A DNA stretch of 64,000 nucleotides, from the NCBI RefSeq assembly GCF_014640195.1, contig NZ_BMGM01000001.1:124001-188000 (forward strand), in the 5' to 3' direction. Positions 63,171-64,000 of the stretch are shown piece by piece. The DNA is from Psychroflexus planctonicus. Its GTDB lineage: Bacteria; Bacteroidota; Bacteroidia; Flavobacteriales; Flavobacteriaceae. The position numbers were made by a program, and so were the translations under genes. How positions within the stretch are numbered: the stretch's first letter is position 1; each line of letters starts with the position of its first letter. The notes beneath the pieces are model-generated. The model made no database searches and was not told the origin of the DNA. It saw nothing but the letters and a program-made list of their open reading frames with translations.

Positions 63171-64000
63171 ATGGAAAATCCACAAAATTTATCAGTAACC
63201 GCAGCCAGTGCAGAAAGCTTAAGCAATGCACAAAAAGCTTATTTGTTTTTAGGCTTTACTGGATTATTTATTTTAGTTTTAGCAAGCCTAAACGTAAATT
63301 TTCAACACAAAGCAATCTGGTTATCGGCATCCTTAATTGCTATGAGTATCGGCATAATTGGTTATGCTAAAACCTTGTATGCAAATAAAATTCCAGGGAT
63401 TAAAAATGACCAAATTTACTTTAAGTCCCTGACCAATCGTGGAATTTGGGCTTATGCTTTGGGAATTTTTATCACGGGTTTTTACATTGTTCTCTATTTT
63501 TATCCTGAATATCTAGGCTTGGTAAAAGATGGAGAAAATACAGGACTTGTAGCACTTTTCGATCCGCTGAGCAGAGCCATCAGTGGTAATCCAGCAAGCC
63601 AATGGTTCATGTATGGTACTTTGTACACCTTGGCTATTTTAGGTTTTGGTATAAAATTTCTATGGAAGTACAGACACAATAGTTACCAAAGTTTACGTAC
63701 GTTTTCGGTGATGTTTTTCCAATTGGGTTTTGCTTTTCTGATTCCTGAATTGATGGCTAGACTAAACAGTGATAGCTTCAGTTTGCCTTATTACAACATC
63801 GTCAACATCTGGCCACTGAATTATTATAATTTTGAACAATATCGGGTAGATGAATTCATAAGCGCTGGAACTATTGGTTTGGCCTTATTGTTGTTTGGAG
63901 TGGCTTCCATCTTTATCATTACGCCTATTTTAACTTACAAATACGGAAAACGCTGGTATTGTTCTTGGGTTTGTGGATGTGGAGGTTTAGCGGAAACCGC
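63171..64000 (+). CDS. 4Fe-4S binding membrane protein, N-terminal 276 residues (runs off the window)
   Basis: A polyferredoxin-like integral-membrane protein (NosR/NapH-related). It has at least five hydrophobic segments (YLFLGFTGLFILVLASLNV, AIWLSASLIAMSIGIIGYA, IWAYALGIFITGFYIVLYF and others) and, at the edge, CSWVCGCGGLAET, the Cys pattern of the membrane Fe-S proteins. It starts with ATG at 63171, 14 bp after the downstream palindrome. The ferredoxin clusters expected further on are outside the window. Confidence 0.88.
   Translation, partial: MENPQNLSVTAASAESLSNAQKAYLFLGFTGLFILVLASLNVNFQHKAIWLSASLIAMSIGIIGYAKTLYANKIPGIKNDQIYFKSLTNRGIWAYALGIFITGFYIVLYFYPEYLGLVKDGENTGLVALFDPLSRAISGNPASQWFMYGTLYTLAILGFGIKFLWKYRHNSYQSLRTFSVMFFQLGFAFLIPELMARLNSDSFSLPYYNIVNIWPLNYYNFEQYRVDEFISAGTIGLALLLFGVASIFIITPILTYKYGKRWYCSWVCGCGGLAET

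Overview
The window is chromosomal DNA of a marine-type Flavobacteriaceae member (Bacteroidota). The evidence is low GC, no Shine-Dalgarno sequences before genes, promoters of the TTG...TAnnTTTG type, a gliding/type IX secretion gene (sprA), an alternative complex III operon, split transketolase genes and TonB receptors. No prophage, CRISPR array or rRNA operon is visible. The genus cannot be fixed from the sequence.

Layout. 1-10.8 kb (all minus): 3' part missing sprA, ruvA, malic enzyme maeB, queG overlapping a cytochrome P450, a lone DUF1016/PDDEXK nuclease, ruvB. 11-22.4 kb (minus): an eight-gene respiratory operon actABCDEF-ctaC-ctaD (quinol:cytochrome c oxidoreductase plus aa3-type oxidase) closed by a strong terminator. 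22.6-26.7 kb (plus): a SPOR protein, then an arsenosugar-type cluster (peroxidase-like protein, radical SAM ArsS, rhodanese, TIGR04282 transferase, purine nucleoside phosphorylase). 26.8-29.1 kb (minus): nitroreductase, sugar aminotransferase, sugar transferase. 29.3-36.6 kb: a small ORF, phenylacetate genes paaI/paaH, dinB, DUF456, a hydratase, a LolC/E-like permease, rbfA, mce. 36.7-37 kb: a CAT tRNA and a decayed second copy. 37.1-42.6 kb: thioredoxin-fold protein, DUF547 and TIGR04283 glycosyltransferase (a second arsenosugar locus), trxA, split transketolase, thyA. 43-45.7 kb: lipoprotein, outer-membrane protein, then a fluoride riboswitch in front of a CLC-F type antiporter. 45.8-50.4 kb (minus): thiolase, a RHH/MazF toxin-antitoxin pair and paaZ. 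50.5-54.4 kb: TonB receptor divergent from a DtxR-type regulator and ZIP transporter. 54.4-58.8 kb (minus): frr, pyrH, tsf, rpsB, rpsI, rplM. 59.2-64 kb (plus): ftsX, DUF3098, truB, an FAD oxidoreductase, a REP-type Y1 transposase between two palindromes, and the start of an Fe-S membrane protein.

The most notable material is (1) the fluoride-sensing unit at 44.35-45.72 kb, with promoter, aptamer, overlapping expression hairpin and CLC-F gene all recognisable; (2) the arsenosugar pathway split over two loci, with no arsM and with a nucleoside phosphorylase carrying an Asp that would favour adenine nucleosides; and (3) a layered population of small palindromic repeats: a REP/transposase unit, an inverted modular repeat of 150/242 bp, a CCACTAAT...ATTAGTGG family, and small CCCGA...TCGGG palindromes that each interrupt some other repeat, one of them a tRNA relic.
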